Origin: Nocardia niigatensis NBRC 100131
GTDB lineage: Bacteria > Actinomycetota > Actinomycetes > Mycobacteriales > Mycobacteriaceae
Direction: 5' to 3'
Assembly (NCBI RefSeq): GCF_000308655.1
Contig: NZ_BAGC01000002.1
Span: 1 to 64,000 of the forward strand
Length of the DNA: 64,000 nucleotides
Of the stretch, positions 27,597 through 36,070 are shown piece after piece. Each line of letters opens with the position of its first letter. Within the stretch, counting starts at the first letter, position 1. The notes under the pieces are model-generated. The model did no database searches. It was given only the letters and a program-made list of their open reading frames with translations, and was not told the origin of the DNA. The position numbers and the translations under genes are program-made.

Positions 27597-29092
27597 TGAA
27601 GCTCCAGTCTTCTCGCCATATCGGACATGAAAACCCCTGTGGGGTCGACACTTCGGCGGACCTTGATCCACTCGTCGATCCGGGGGTACATCTTGTGGAA
27701 AGTCTCCGCATCGGTGCGGGAGTCCTTGGCAGTGTAGATACGGCCACCGAACTCCAGGACGCGGCGGTCGAGTTCGCGCACCAGTTCATTGAGGCCGGGC
27801 CGGATCGGGAAGTCGAAGCAGGTGTTCCAGCCCTCCATCGGGAAGCTGAGCGGAGCCTGGTTCCCGGGACCGAAGAACTTCAGCACATTGAGCGCCGAAT
27901 GATGGCCGGACGCCTGGATATCAATGATGATCTTGGTGAATTCGTCGAGGGCCTCGGGCGGCACCACGAACTGGTACTGCAGGAATCCCTTCGAGCCGTA
28001 GGCCCGATTCCACTCCGAGATCACATCCAGCATGTGATAGAACTGCGTCAAGTTCATCAGCTTGCCGGTGTAGTTGCCGCCCAGCGCGTAGTACGCCTCG
28101 CCGACCATGCCCAGCGTGAACTTGTTGACCGCGAAACTCGGGAAGATATCCGGCACCGTCAGCAGATTCGGCGCGTCGAACTTCAGCGGATTCTTGCGCA
28201 GCTTCTTCGGCAGCTCGTCGAGTTTCGCCAGCCGGCCGCGAGAGACATTGGCGCGTCCCAGTTTCGGCGGCCCGGAAATCACGTCGAACCAGGTCGAGGA
28301 GTAGGTGTAGTTCGCCTCGGACCCGTCCTTGTGGACCGCGATCGTCTCGTCGAGGTCGACGGTCTTGATGCCGTCGGAGATGAAATACGCCGTCTCGGTG
28401 GGCGTCATCTCGATGGTGGCGCGCAGCACGATGCCGGTCAGGCCGTTGCCGCCGACGGTGGCCCAGAACAGCTTGGCGTTCTTCTTCGGCCCGATGGTCT
28501 GCACCTTGCCGTCGGCGGTGAGCAGATCGATGGACCGCACGTGATTGCCGAAGCTGCCCGCGCTGTGGTGGTTCTTGCCGTGGATGTCGGAGCCGATGGC
28601 CCCGCCCACGGTCACCTGCCGGGTGCCCGGCAGCACCGGAACCCACAGTCCGAACGGCAGCGCGGCCTTCATCAGCTGGTCGAGGCTGACGCCCGCGTCC
28701 ACGTCCACCAGCCGGGAGTCCCGGTCGATGCGGTGAATGCGGTTGAGTGCGGTCATATCGACGACCAGGCCGCCGGCGTTCTGCGCGTGATCGCCGTAGG
28801 AGCGGCCCAGGCCGCGGGCGATGACGCCGCGACGCAGGTGCGCGGGCTTGGAGTCGTTGTCCTCCGCGACCATGGCGACCGCCTTGGCGATCAGCTCCGG
28901 GTCATTGGTGGAGAGCACTTCCGAGGTGGTGGCTGCGGTGCGACCCCAACCGGTCAGGCGCCGGGTCTGCGTCGGCAGGTCGAACGATCCCTGCGACGCG
29001 GAGCCCTCACCCACGCCTGCCGAGCTGGGCTCGGTGGCGGCCGCGGTGGTGGTCTGAGCTTTCGTGGACATCGGCATAGAGGCTACAGGCAT
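27593..29092 (-). CDS. dprE1: Decaprenylphosphoryl-beta-D-ribose 2'-oxidase DprE1
   Basis: 499 residues from the ATG at 29092; ATGs at 29077 and 29071 and a start at 29128 are also in frame and none has a clear ribosome site. It is an FAD-dependent oxidase (vanillyl-alcohol-oxidase type) that oxidises decaprenyl-phosphoryl-ribose at C2'. The FAD domain shows RGLGRSYGD and the [11 protein letters not shown] segment; the substrate domain shows the active-site Lys in YTAKDSR. The cysteine that benzothiazinones attack in M. tuberculosis (Cys387) is present in GWNTCFDFP (Cys425 with this start). The first 40 residues are a Thr/Ser/Ala-rich extension that is longer than in mycobacteria. It is divergent from gtrA and coupled to dprE2. 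Confidence 0.97.
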   Translation of the reverse strand: MPVASMPMSTKAQTTTAAATEPSSAGVGEGSASQGSFDLPTQTRRLTGWGRTAATTSEVLSTNDPELIAKAVAMVAEDNDSKPAHLRRGVIARGLGRSYGDHAQNAGGLVVDMTALNRIHRIDRDSRLVDVDAGVSLDQLMKAALPFGLWVPVLPGTRQVTVGGAIGSDIHGKNHHSAGSFGNHVRSIDLLTADGKVQTIGPKKNAKLFWATVGGNGLTGIVLRATIEMTPTETAYFISDGIKTVDLDETIAVHKDGSEANYTYSSTWFDVISGPPKLGRANVSRGRLAKLDELPKKLRKNPLKFDAPNLLTVPDIFPSFAVNKFTLGMVGEAYYALGGNYTGKLMNLTQFYHMLDVISEWNRAYGSKGFLQYQFVVPPEALDEFTKIIIDIQASGHHSALNVLKFFGPGNQAPLSFPMEGWNTCFDFPIRPGLNELVRELDRRVLEFGGRIYTAKDSRTDAETFHKMYPRIDEWIKVRRSVDPTGVFMSDMARRLELQ

Positions 29093-29142
29093 AACCGTCT
29101 CGAGGCTTGTGTCCTTTGTCCCGGGCATTACTCTTCTGCGTT

Positions 29143-29598
29143 GTGACCGCGGAACCCCATCTGCCCCTGCCGCCCGAGCTGCCCCTCGTTGACGAACCGG
29201 GTGGTACGGACGTCGATCTCAAGACGCAGATCATTCGATTCGCGGTCACCGGTGGCCTGTCCGCCATCGTCGACTTCGGGCTGTACACCCTGCTGTTCCA
29301 ACTGGTCGGATTGCCGCTGCCGGTGGCCAAATCGATCAGCTTCATCGCCGGGACGACGACGGCCTACCTGATCAACCGGCGCTGGACCTTCAAGGCCGAG
29401 CCGAGCCGCAAGCGCTTCATCGCCGTGGTGCTGCTGTACGCGGTGACCTTCGCGCTGCAGGTCGGCATCAACCAGGTCTGCTACTACGCCCTGCCGGATG
29501 TCTGGTGGAGGATGTTCTTCGCGTTCTGCGTCGCCCAGGGCACCGCCACCGTGATCAACTTCATTGTGCAGCGCGCGGTGATCTTCAAGATCAACTAG
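29143..29598 (+). CDS. GtrA-family membrane protein (Rv3789 homologue)
   Basis: 151 residues from the GTG at 29143, with a TACTCT -10-like hexamer 8 bases before it, which suggests a leaderless transcript. Four membrane helices and the GtrA pattern ([26 protein letters not shown]) are clear. The mycobacterial homologue Rv3789 sits beside dprE1 in the same way and was proposed either to help flip decaprenyl-phosphoryl-arabinose or to scaffold arabinosyltransferases. The role here is inferred from that synteny. The TAG stop shares the CTAG at 29595-29598 with the stop of the convergent oxidase-like gene. Confidence 0.92.
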   Translation: MTAEPHLPLPPELPLVDEPGGTDVDLKTQIIRFAVTGGLSAIVDFGLYTLLFQLVGLPLPVAKSISFIAGTTTAYLINRRWTFKAEPSRKRFIAVVLLYAVTFALQVGINQVCYYALPDVWWRMFFAFCVAQGTATVINFIVQRAVIFKIN

Positions 29599-30212
29599 GA
29601 CTCGACCAGGGCGTCGGTCTCCTCCTTCGCCCGGAAGTAGTCGCCGCCCTTGGCGCGCACATTGTCGGTACCCCACTGGCGCAGCTCGCGCTGTGCCGGG
29701 ACCAGGTGCGGAATGTGCTTGCGGCAGTGGATGTAGGCCTCCTCCACATCCACCACCACCCAGCGCTCCGGAATCCGGCCACGGGTGTCGGCGGGCAGAT
29801 CGGGGACGCAGCGGCGCATGAGCGCGTCGTCCACGATGCGAGCGGTGCCATTGAGGTGCAGGCCGATGAGGTCGTGCACGAAATCGATCACGAGAATGCC
29901 GACGTGCGGGTTCTCGAGAATATTGCCGAGGCTGGCCATGACGCCGTTGCCGCGGTATTCGGGATAGGCGACGGTGCGATCGTCGATCACGTGCAGGAAA
30001 CCCGGTTTGCCGGCGCGGAAGCTGGCATCGCATTCACCGTGCTTGTCGGAAGTGGCGATGAAGGCCATGTCCATGCGCCGGATGAAATCGATCATGTGGG
30101 TATTGAGCCGATCTCGCACTTGATCGGAGTAGAAGCGTTGTGCCCGTTCCTCGGTACCGTATCGCTCCTGCAGTTCCCGTTCGCCGTCGCTGCCGTTTCT
30201 GATACCGGGCAT
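29595..30212 (-). CDS. Pyridoxamine-phosphate-oxidase-like flavin-binding protein
   Basis: 205 residues. The ATG at 30212 is preceded by AAAGGGGG. The central part has the split-barrel pattern of the PNPOx-like superfamily (MAFIATSDKHGECDASFR, NPHVGILVIDF, GLHLNGTARIV), which binds FMN or F420 and reduces small molecules. Length and the PERWVVVDVEEAYIHCRKH segment place it in the large general oxidoreductase group rather than true pdxH. Substrate is unknown. It does not belong to the wall pathway and shares its stop region with gtrA. Confidence 0.8.
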   Translation of the reverse strand: MPGIRNGSDGERELQERYGTEERAQRFYSDQVRDRLNTHMIDFIRRMDMAFIATSDKHGECDASFRAGKPGFLHVIDDRTVAYPEYRGNGVMASLGNILENPHVGILVIDFVHDLIGLHLNGTARIVDDALMRRCVPDLPADTRGRIPERWVVVDVEEAYIHCRKHIPHLVPAQRELRQWGTDNVRAKGGDYFRAKEETDALVES

Positions 30213-30629
30213 CGTGCGCCCCCTTTGGTAGCTGAATACCGGATGGAAGAGGCTCGGCCACGAACTTCGGCCACTCGAAATCCTATACGGTTTAACTATT
30301 TTCGTGTGGCGAATGCGTGAACCGGCGTATCTGCCCTGGTGGGGCTTCTTCGACTGTTGCTGGACAGACCTTCCCGGGGGAGGATCCCCCCGGATGAAAG
30401 TGTCCGCAAGGGGCCTTCGTCCCTTAGCCGGGGGGATGCTGTTCGCGGTTCCGGACCTCAGGTTTGCGAGATCCCCAGGGGGCGGGGGGATTTCGCATTC
30501 CTGATTTGTCCATTTTGCAGAGTTTCCCGGGGTGTCGCGCGACCGTCATCCCCCTAGTCGGCGGCGATCTTCGGTACTCGAAACCAAAATACCGAAAGGT
30601 ATTTTATCGCGGAGTATTCCGCCCCCGCC
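30213..30629. other. 417-base intergenic region
   Basis: No gene is seen. The left part holds the promoter of the flavoprotein gene. Between 30374 and 30500 there are several G-rich and C-rich inverted stretches, for example CCGGGGG (30374-30380) with CCCCCGG (30387-30393). This could mark transcription ends for the molybdoenzyme gene, but no single strong terminator stands out. Confidence 0.45.
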
Positions 30630-32840
30630 TCACGCCCGGGTGAGCGTCACCGGCACGCCGTTGAACACGGCATTCCCGGACGGGGCGTCCACCAGCGAAT
30701 CATCGGTCAGCGCATTGGCATTCACCCCGGCGTGCTCGCGCGCGACGGTCTGCGCGCTGTCCCCGTGTCCCCAGCCGTGCGGCAGGCTCACCACGCCGGG
30801 CATGATGTCCTCGGTCGGCTCGACGTCCACGGTCAGCGTGCCCGCCGCCGACTTCACCACGGCCTGTCCGTTCAACCCCAGCCGCGTCGCGTCCTCGGGA
30901 TGAATGTGCAGCGTGCAGCGATTCGACCCGCCCACCAGCGGCGGCACATTGTGCAGCCAGCTGTTGTTGGACCGCAGCTGCCGCCGCCCCACCAGCACCA
31001 TCTCCGGCCGCTCGGCCCCCAGCCGCGCGCGCAGCCGCTCCAGGTCGGCCAGCAGTTCGGCGGGCGCGAGCTCGATCCGGCGCGAGGCGGTCCGCAGCGC
31101 GTCCGGCAGCCGGGGTTCCAGCGGACCCAGATCGATGCCGTGCGGATTGTCCAGCAGCACTTGGAGATTCAGTCTGCCGCGCCATTCGCTGCCGTCCGGC
31201 GTGCCGGCCCATTCGCCGAAGGGGCCCAGCCGCAGCATCAGGTCCAGCCGCTGTTCGGTGGTGTTGGTGCCGAGCAGTTCGGCACGGCGGTCTGCCAGGC
31301 CGGCCTTGTGCAGAGTCCCGGCGATGACGATCTCGTCGACCGCGGCCAGCGGATCCACGCCGGGCTGGACTTCCTGGCCCGAGATCGCCAGCGCCAGGCG
31401 GGCCAGCACCTCGGCCTCGGACAGCTCGTTCGCGCCGAGCGGCACCAGCGGCCGCGAGTAGCGGGCATAGTTGTGGACCGCGAAATTGAGCAGCGCGAAA
31501 TCGTAGTGCGGCGACTGCAGGATGCGCGGCGGCGGCAGGATGACATCCGCGTGCCGGGTGGTCTCGTTGAGGTAGCGGTCCACGCTCACCATGAATTCCA
31601 GTCCGGCGAAGGCGCTGTCGAGGCGCGCGCCGCTGGGCGCGGACAGCACCGGGTTGCCCGCCACCGTCACCATGGCCCGGATCTGCCCCTCGCCGGGCGT
31701 GCCGATCTCGTCCGCCAGTGTGGCGACCGGCAGTTCACCCATGGCTTCGGGTAATCCACGCACCCGGCTGGCCCAGCGCCCGAGCCGGAACGGCCGCGAC
31801 CGCACGATGCCCAGCGCCGCCCCGGTCGCGAACATCGCCCCGCCCGGCGTATCGAGATTGCCGGTGAGGACATTGACGACATCCACCAGCCACTGCGTGA
31901 GGGTGCCGAATTCGGCCGTGCAGGTGCCGATCCGGGCGTAGACGGCGGCCGTCGGCGCGGCCGCCAGCTCGCGCGCGATCCGCACGATGGTCTCGGCGGG
32001 CACCCCGGTGCGCCCGGACACCAGCTCCGGCGTGAATTCGGCGGCCGCGGACCGCACTTCGTCCAGCCCGTTCACCTCGACCCGGACATCGGTCAGCCCC
32101 TCCGCGAAGAGGGTGTGGACGATCCCGAACAGCAGGTAGGCGTCACTGCCCGGTCGCACGAACAGATGCTCGTCGGCCAGTTTTGCGGTGCGGGTGCGCC
32201 GCGGATCCACCACCACCAGCCGCCCGCCGCGCTGCCGCAGCGCCTTGAGCCGGCCCGGGAAGTCCGGTGCCGTGCACAGCGATCCATTGGACTCCAGCGG
32301 ATTCGCGCCCAGCATGAGCAGATAGTCGGTGCGGTCCAGGTCCGGCACCGCCACGGTGAGCGGATCGCCGAACATGAGCCCGCTCGAAACCTGCTTGGGC
32401 ATCTGGTCGGCGGTGCTGGCGGAGAACAGATTCCGGGTTCCCAGCGCCCGGATGAGCAGCGGCACGTACAGCGCCCCGGCCACGGTGTGGGCATTGGGAT
32501 TGCCCAGATACAGCCCCAGCGCCTGATTCCCGTGCGCGGCCGTCACCTGCGGCAGCCGTTCCCGGATCACCCCGAAGGCCTCGTCCCAGCTCGCCTCCCG
32601 CCAGGTGTCGGTAGCGCGATCGCGAATCATGGGCGCGGTCAGCCGATCCGGGTCGGCGTCGAGATGTCCGAGCGTGGCGCCCTTGGGGCAGAGGAAGCCC
32701 CGGCTGAAGGGATCGGCGTTGTCGCCGCGCACCGAGACGATGTGATCGGTGCTGTCCAAGGTGATCTCGAGGCCGCACACGGCCTCACAGAGCGGGCAGG
32801 TGCGTAGCAGTGTCCGGGGGCTGTCCGTGACATGGGTCAT
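30630..32840 (-). CDS. Molybdopterin oxidoreductase (MopB superfamily), orphan
   Basis: 736 residues, about the size of assimilatory-nitrate-reductase or formate-dehydrogenase-type catalytic subunits. The N-terminal iron-sulfur motif is Cys15-x2-Cys18-x3-Cys22-x28-Cys51 (TCPLCEAVCG ... FLCPKG), so a [4Fe-4S] cluster is expected. The molybdopterin-binding halves follow, with GANPLESNG, VVDPRRTRTA and a C-terminal molydopterin-dinucleotide domain (about 600-736, NSWLHNVPPL, LPHGWGHG). There is no Tat signal, so it is cytoplasmic. No electron-transfer subunit, chaperone or cofactor gene is adjacent. Similar stand-alone enzymes occur in many mycolata; their substrate is not known. The exact subfamily cannot be fixed by eye. 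Confidence 0.88.
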   Translation of the reverse strand: MTHVTDSPRTLLRTCPLCEAVCGLEITLDSTDHIVSVRGDNADPFSRGFLCPKGATLGHLDADPDRLTAPMIRDRATDTWREASWDEAFGVIRERLPQVTAAHGNQALGLYLGNPNAHTVAGALYVPLLIRALGTRNLFSASTADQMPKQVSSGLMFGDPLTVAVPDLDRTDYLLMLGANPLESNGSLCTAPDFPGRLKALRQRGGRLVVVDPRRTRTAKLADEHLFVRPGSDAYLLFGIVHTLFAEGLTDVRVEVNGLDEVRSAAAEFTPELVSGRTGVPAETIVRIARELAAAPTAAVYARIGTCTAEFGTLTQWLVDVVNVLTGNLDTPGGAMFATGAALGIVRSRPFRLGRWASRVRGLPEAMGELPVATLADEIGTPGEGQIRAMVTVAGNPVLSAPSGARLDSAFAGLEFMVSVDRYLNETTRHADVILPPPRILQSPHYDFALLNFAVHNYARYSRPLVPLGANELSEAEVLARLALAISGQEVQPGVDPLAAVDEIVIAGTLHKAGLADRRAELLGTNTTEQRLDLMLRLGPFGEWAGTPDGSEWRGRLNLQVLLDNPHGIDLGPLEPRLPDALRTASRRIELAPAELLADLERLRARLGAERPEMVLVGRRQLRSNNSWLHNVPPLVGGSNRCTLHIHPEDATRLGLNGQAVVKSAAGTLTVDVEPTEDIMPGVVSLPHGWGHGDSAQTVAREHAGVNANALTDDSLVDAPSGNAVFNGVPVTLTRA

Positions 32841-33213
32841 ACCCCATGATCACTCGGAAACGAACTGGACGGAACACCTGCGGCAATCGGATATGCCCGC
32901 CGGCGCCGAGGCCGAAGCATGCGGACTCCTACAGCTTTCCGCAGGAAATCTTGGAGAGCCTCACGACCTGCGAAAGGCCCTGGGCTTGACAGTATTCAGG
33001 GGAACCGGGATCTGGTTCGGGAGCTTCTTCCCCGGTGGCTCCCGGAGCGAATTCCCGGCAGCCACAACAGGCGATTCGCACTCGGCTCCCATGGCGGAGC
33101 CACGGCTTATGTCCGATACCTCTTAATTTGCAACGTCCGGCCCTGGACGCGGCGAAACCCGCGAGCGCCGGGGTGCACTCGCGGGTTTCGTGTCGTTCTG
33201 GGAGCCGGTGGTA
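32841..33213. other. 373-base intergenic region
   Basis: No gene is seen. It contains the start region of the molybdoenzyme on the left and the strong terminator at 33153-33190 on the right. The stretch between (about 32900-33120) shows ordinary composition, no clear repeats and no supported reading frame. Confidence 0.5.
33153..33190 (-). terminator. Terminator after the 158-residue protein gene
   Basis: A perfect 13-bp stem: CGAAACCCGCGAG (33153-33165) pairs with CTCGCGGGTTTCG (33178-33190), loop 12 bases. On the minus strand it follows the stop at 33214. Confidence 0.8.
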
Positions 33214-33690
33214 TCAGGAGGCGATACGAGCAGCCTGCGGCGCCCCTTTGGCGGCGGCGCGGACACCGGCGGCGATGGCGACCACCGGCGGGATCCAGCG
33301 GGCCTCGTGCGGGGCGACGCCCCAGCAGGCCGCGCCGGCGGACAGCTTGCTCGGCGGCAGCGGGATGCCCGCGCCGTCGGCGTAGACGACCACGCCGGAC
33401 TCACGCAGCGCCTCGACGGCGCGTGCGGCCTTGCGCAGGCCGGTGACGAGATGGATCTCGCGGCGCTCGGCGCCGGGGATCTCGATGACCGGGCCGGTCA
33501 GGTCGTTGGCCCGCAGGTAGCGGCGCACGAAGGCGGCGGTGTCGCCGGTGACCTCGATGCCCGCGATGTTCTCGTCGGTGACCAAGCAGACGCCATTGGC
33601 GGTTTCGGCGACCGTCCAGCCGCGCCGGATGTAGTCCTGCGCAGATTCCGCAACGGCTGACGAAAACGTCGTACGCACTGGATTCTCCAT
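33214..33690 (-). CDS. Uncharacterised 158-residue protein, possibly Prim-Pol-related
   Basis: The ATG at 33690 begins MENPVRTTFS. The protein has no signal or membrane segment. Residues 20-95 alternate strands and helices around GVCLVTDENIAGIEVTGD and a helix rich in Arg and Ala; the C-terminal third (VVVYADGAGIPLPPSK, ACWGVAPHEARWIPPVV) recalls the tail of actinobacterial proteins annotated as bifunctional DNA primase/polymerase N-terminal domains. The length is short for a working enzyme and I cannot point to the catalytic acids, so it may be a non-catalytic relative. That link is a weak guess. It has its own terminator and stands alone, divergent from the DUF4282 gene. Confidence 0.6.
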   Translation of the reverse strand: MENPVRTTFSSAVAESAQDYIRRGWTVAETANGVCLVTDENIAGIEVTGDTAAFVRRYLRANDLTGPVIEIPGAERREIHLVTGLRKAARAVEALRESGVVVYADGAGIPLPPSKLSAGAACWGVAPHEARWIPPVVAIAAGVRAAAKGAPQAARIAS

Positions 33691-34027
33691 TCCCCGGTAG
33701 ATCTCGTTCCTGCTCTGTGCCTCGTATCGGCATGGAGGGTTCGGGGCGTTACACCTTCTTTTTCGCCCCGAGTTCGGTTGTCCCCCGGGACGGCATTTGT
33801 CCAGTTCGGTTTGGCTCATCAGTGACCATGTCCCAGCTGCGACGCGACCTCGGTGCAGTGGCCCTGCCTGCGGCGACACCGTCAAGGGGCCTGCCGTGGT
33901 TCGGGAGCCCAGCGCCGGCCCGAGAGCGTGACGTGTTCTACAACACACTGTCTCGTCCTGCGGGGCCGCGGCGTTACCGGCGACACTGGATCGGCCGAAA
34001 AGGTCTGCGGGAGAGGAGATCGTCGGC
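33691..34027. other. 337-base divergent intergenic region
   Basis: Promoters for the 158-residue protein gene and the DUF4282 gene must lie here. A TCGGGGCG/CGCCCCGA inverted repeat (33741-33748 with 33764-33771) encloses a T-rich 15-base loop. No gene is seen. Confidence 0.45.
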
Positions 34028-34615
34028 ATGACCGATCAATCGGGTGGGAACGCCGCCGAACCCGAGGAATTCGAGGAGTTCGACGAGATCATCACCGCGG
34101 GTCGCTGGGCCGCCTTCAAGGAGTCCGCCACCCGCCGCATGTCCCGGCGGCTGGCCGAGGACGAGGAGGACGAGGAGCCGGTCGAACCCTTCGCCAGCCC
34201 AGGTGCTTTCGGCTCCTGGAGCGTGGATGCCGCCCGTGCCCTGCTGGACCTGCAGTTCCAGCGCCCCGCCACCCGCACACTGCTGCCGCTGGCCTATCTG
34301 CTGGGCCTGGCGAGCGCCATCGCCGTCCCGGTCGTGGGAACGATAGGGCTGTGGCGGATTTCGGCCTGGCTGGGCATCGTGTTCGCGGTGGTGTTCGCGA
34401 TCCCGCTGGGCCTGACGATCGCCGCGGTGGTGCGCCTGCTGCTGGAGTTCGTCCTCAATGCCTCGCGGCTGGCGGGCCGGGTCGAGCACATCTCCGATAT
34501 GGCCGACGATCTGTTCCAGGCCCTCTCGGACGTGGCCGAGCCGGTCAATCAGCTATCCAAAGATGTTCAGGCGGTGCAGTTCTGGCGCTTCCGCCGGCGA
34601 TCGTCCCGGAAGTAG
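34028..34615 (+). CDS. DUF4282-type membrane protein
   Basis: 195 residues from the ATG at 34028, with GGGAGAGGAGA upstream. An acidic N-terminus (FEEFDE ... DEEDEE) is followed by a segment RALLDLQFQRPATRTLLPLAYLL that opens the two-helix DUF4282 region (about 75-140). An amphipathic helix and a basic C-terminus (FWRFRRRSSRK) end the protein. The function of DUF4282 is unknown. It is 86 bases before the XRE regulator gene on the same strand and may share its transcript. Confidence 0.7.
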   Translation: MTDQSGGNAAEPEEFEEFDEIITAGRWAAFKESATRRMSRRLAEDEEDEEPVEPFASPGAFGSWSVDAARALLDLQFQRPATRTLLPLAYLLGLASAIAVPVVGTIGLWRISAWLGIVFAVVFAIPLGLTIAAVVRLLLEFVLNASRLAGRVEHISDMADDLFQALSDVAEPVNQLSKDVQAVQFWRFRRRSSRK

Positions 34616-34701
34616 GCCGCAGAGCGGTCGTTCCCGCGTCCATGGATCGCCGAGTTTTCCTGTGCAACAATGCGATCGCAACACTGGTAATAGGGGGACG
34701 A

Positions 34702-35574
34702 ATGGCTCTACCGCAGGGGATTACCGGATCGACCGTGCCGCGCCGGCAGCTCGGCCGACACCTGCGCGACCTGCGCAATCGCGCGCGGATGACGACTCGG
34801 GTAGCCGCGCAGCGATTGGAGTGGTCAGAGGCCAAGATCTGGCGAATCGAAACCGGTCAGACGTCTTTGCGCAGTTTGGATGTCGAGGCCATGTGCCGGA
34901 TCTACGGCGCTCCGGAGGACGCCATCGAACCGCTCACCACGCTGGCCCGGGAGACCAAGGCCCGCGGCTGGTGGACCGAGTTCAGTGACGTCATCGACGA
35001 GGGCTACGAGGTCTACATCGGTCTCGAGGAGGCCGCCGCGCGACTCACCAGCTACGAGAACGAGCTGGTCCCGGGGCTATTGCAGACCGAGCAGTATTAC
35101 CGGGCGGTGCTGGCTGGGGCCTATCCGGGCATCTCGGCCGAGCAGCTGGACCGCCGGGTCCGGGTGCGCACCGCGCGCCAGTCGCTGCTCACCCGCGACG
35201 AGTCGCCGCTGCAGCTGGATGTGGTGATCGCGGAGGCGGTGCTCTGGCATCGCATCGGCGGCGACGACGTCACCCGTGGCCAGCTGGACCGGCTGCGCAA
35301 GCTCGCCGAGCTGCCCAATGTCCGGCTGCGGCTGCTGCCGGCCGAGTGCGGCTACCACCACGGCATGGACGCGGGCCGCTTCGTGCTGCTCGAATTTCCC
35401 ACCGCCGCCGGTGAACCCACCGAACCGCCGGTGGTGTACGTGGAATCCCTCACCGGCTCCTCGTACCTCGACAAGGAGCACGAGGTGGACCGCTACCGCG
35501 AAGCCTTCGCGAGCGTGAGTTCCCTTGCGGTGGAAGCGCTTCCGGTCATCGAGACCTTGCGCGCGACCGTCTAG
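34702..35574 (+). CDS. XRE-type regulator with DUF5753 domain
   Basis: 290 residues from the ATG at 34702, preceded by TAGGGGGACGA. Residues 12-70 are a helix-turn-helix of the XRE kind (LGRHLRDLRNRARM ... KIWRIETGQTSLRSLDVEAM). Residues 95-275 are the DUF5753 ligand-sensing-type domain (LVPGLLQTEQYYRAV, PNVRLRLLPAECGYH). Such proteins are numerous in actinomycetes and usually sit beside a DUF397 partner gene; none is present here, so it may act on a distant target or with the upstream DUF4282 protein. The TAG stop shares CTAG (35571-35574) with the convergent marR gene. Confidence 0.85.
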   Translation: MALPQGITGSTVPRRQLGRHLRDLRNRARMTTRVAAQRLEWSEAKIWRIETGQTSLRSLDVEAMCRIYGAPEDAIEPLTTLARETKARGWWTEFSDVIDEGYEVYIGLEEAAARLTSYENELVPGLLQTEQYYRAVLAGAYPGISAEQLDRRVRVRTARQSLLTRDESPLQLDVVIAEAVLWHRIGGDDVTRGQLDRLRKLAELPNVRLRLLPAECGYHHGMDAGRFVLLEFPTAAGEPTEPPVVYVESLTGSSYLDKEHEVDRYREAFASVSSLAVEALPVIETLRATV

Positions 35575-35984
35575 CCCAGATTCTGGGCCAGCACCTCACG
35601 GTGCGTGGGCGCGGCCTGCTTGTGCAGTTCGCGCCCTTTTTCCGTCACGCAGACGAAGATCGCGCGGCGATCCTCGGTGCAGAGCGTGCGATCCACCAGT
35701 CCGTCGCGTTCGAGCCGCGCCACGGTGCGGGAGAGCGCGCTCTGACTGAGGTAGATGTCATTGGCGAGATCGCTCATCTTGCAGCTGTCGCTGCCGGATT
35801 CGACGAGGCGGTCCAGGGTTTCGAATTCGCTGAGCCCGATGTGGTGGCGGCCTTGCAGTTCCTTTTCCAGTGCGCACGAGGTCGTCGCGTGCCGGGCCAG
35901 CAGTTCGCGCCACTCACCCACCAGCCCTGACGCCTCCATCGGCGTGGTCACGGGCCGGTCGACGGGCGCTGTCGGCTTCGGCAT
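35571..35984 (-). CDS. MarR-family transcriptional regulator (beside MFS exporter)
   Basis: 137 residues. The winged-helix core (about 45-115) shows ALEKELQGRHHIGLSEFETL, SQSALSRTVARLERDGLVDR and the wing DRRAIFVCVTEKG, as in MarR repressors of efflux and stress genes. It is divergent from an MFS exporter gene with 86 bases between the two starts, and that gap holds three phased ATGC-N4-GCAT palindromes. The simplest reading is a repressor that binds this triple site and lets go when a phenolic or hydrophobic ligand arrives, controlling both itself and the exporter. Confidence 0.88.
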   Translation of the reverse strand: MPKPTAPVDRPVTTPMEASGLVGEWRELLARHATTSCALEKELQGRHHIGLSEFETLDRLVESGSDSCKMSDLANDIYLSQSALSRTVARLERDGLVDRTLCTEDRRAIFVCVTEKGRELHKQAAPTHREVLAQNLG

Positions 35985-36013
35985 GCGGCCATCCTAGTCC
36001 GTCCGGAAGAATC

Positions 36014-36055
36014 ATGCAACCGCATTAAATGCTTGTGCATTTGATGCACGCGCAT
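36014..36055. promoter_or_regulatory. Triple tandem operator, ATGC-N4-GCAT x 3
   Basis: Three perfect palindromes: ATGCAACCGCAT at 36014, ATGCTTGTGCAT at 36029 and ATGCACGCGCAT at 36044. Their starts are exactly 15 bases apart. The middle one overlaps a -35-like TTGTGC (36033-36038) that is 18 bases from a TACTGT -10 (36057-36062). This is a strong candidate for the binding site of the divergent MarR protein. Confidence 0.8.
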
Positions 36056-36056
36056 G

Positions 36057-36062
36057 TACTGT
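36057..36062 (+). promoter_or_regulatory. -10 element of the MFS gene promoter, probably leaderless
   Basis: TACTGT lies 8 bases before the GTG start at 36071, and TTGTGC lies 18 bases upstream of it. There is no ribosome site, so the mRNA probably begins at or near the start codon. Confidence 0.6.
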
Positions 36063-36070
36063 CGCTTCTC

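Noticed and set aside
36029..36070. ATG at 36029 as start of the MFS exporter
   Set aside because: It lies inside the operator and before the -10 element; the GTG at 36071 fits promoter and family length.
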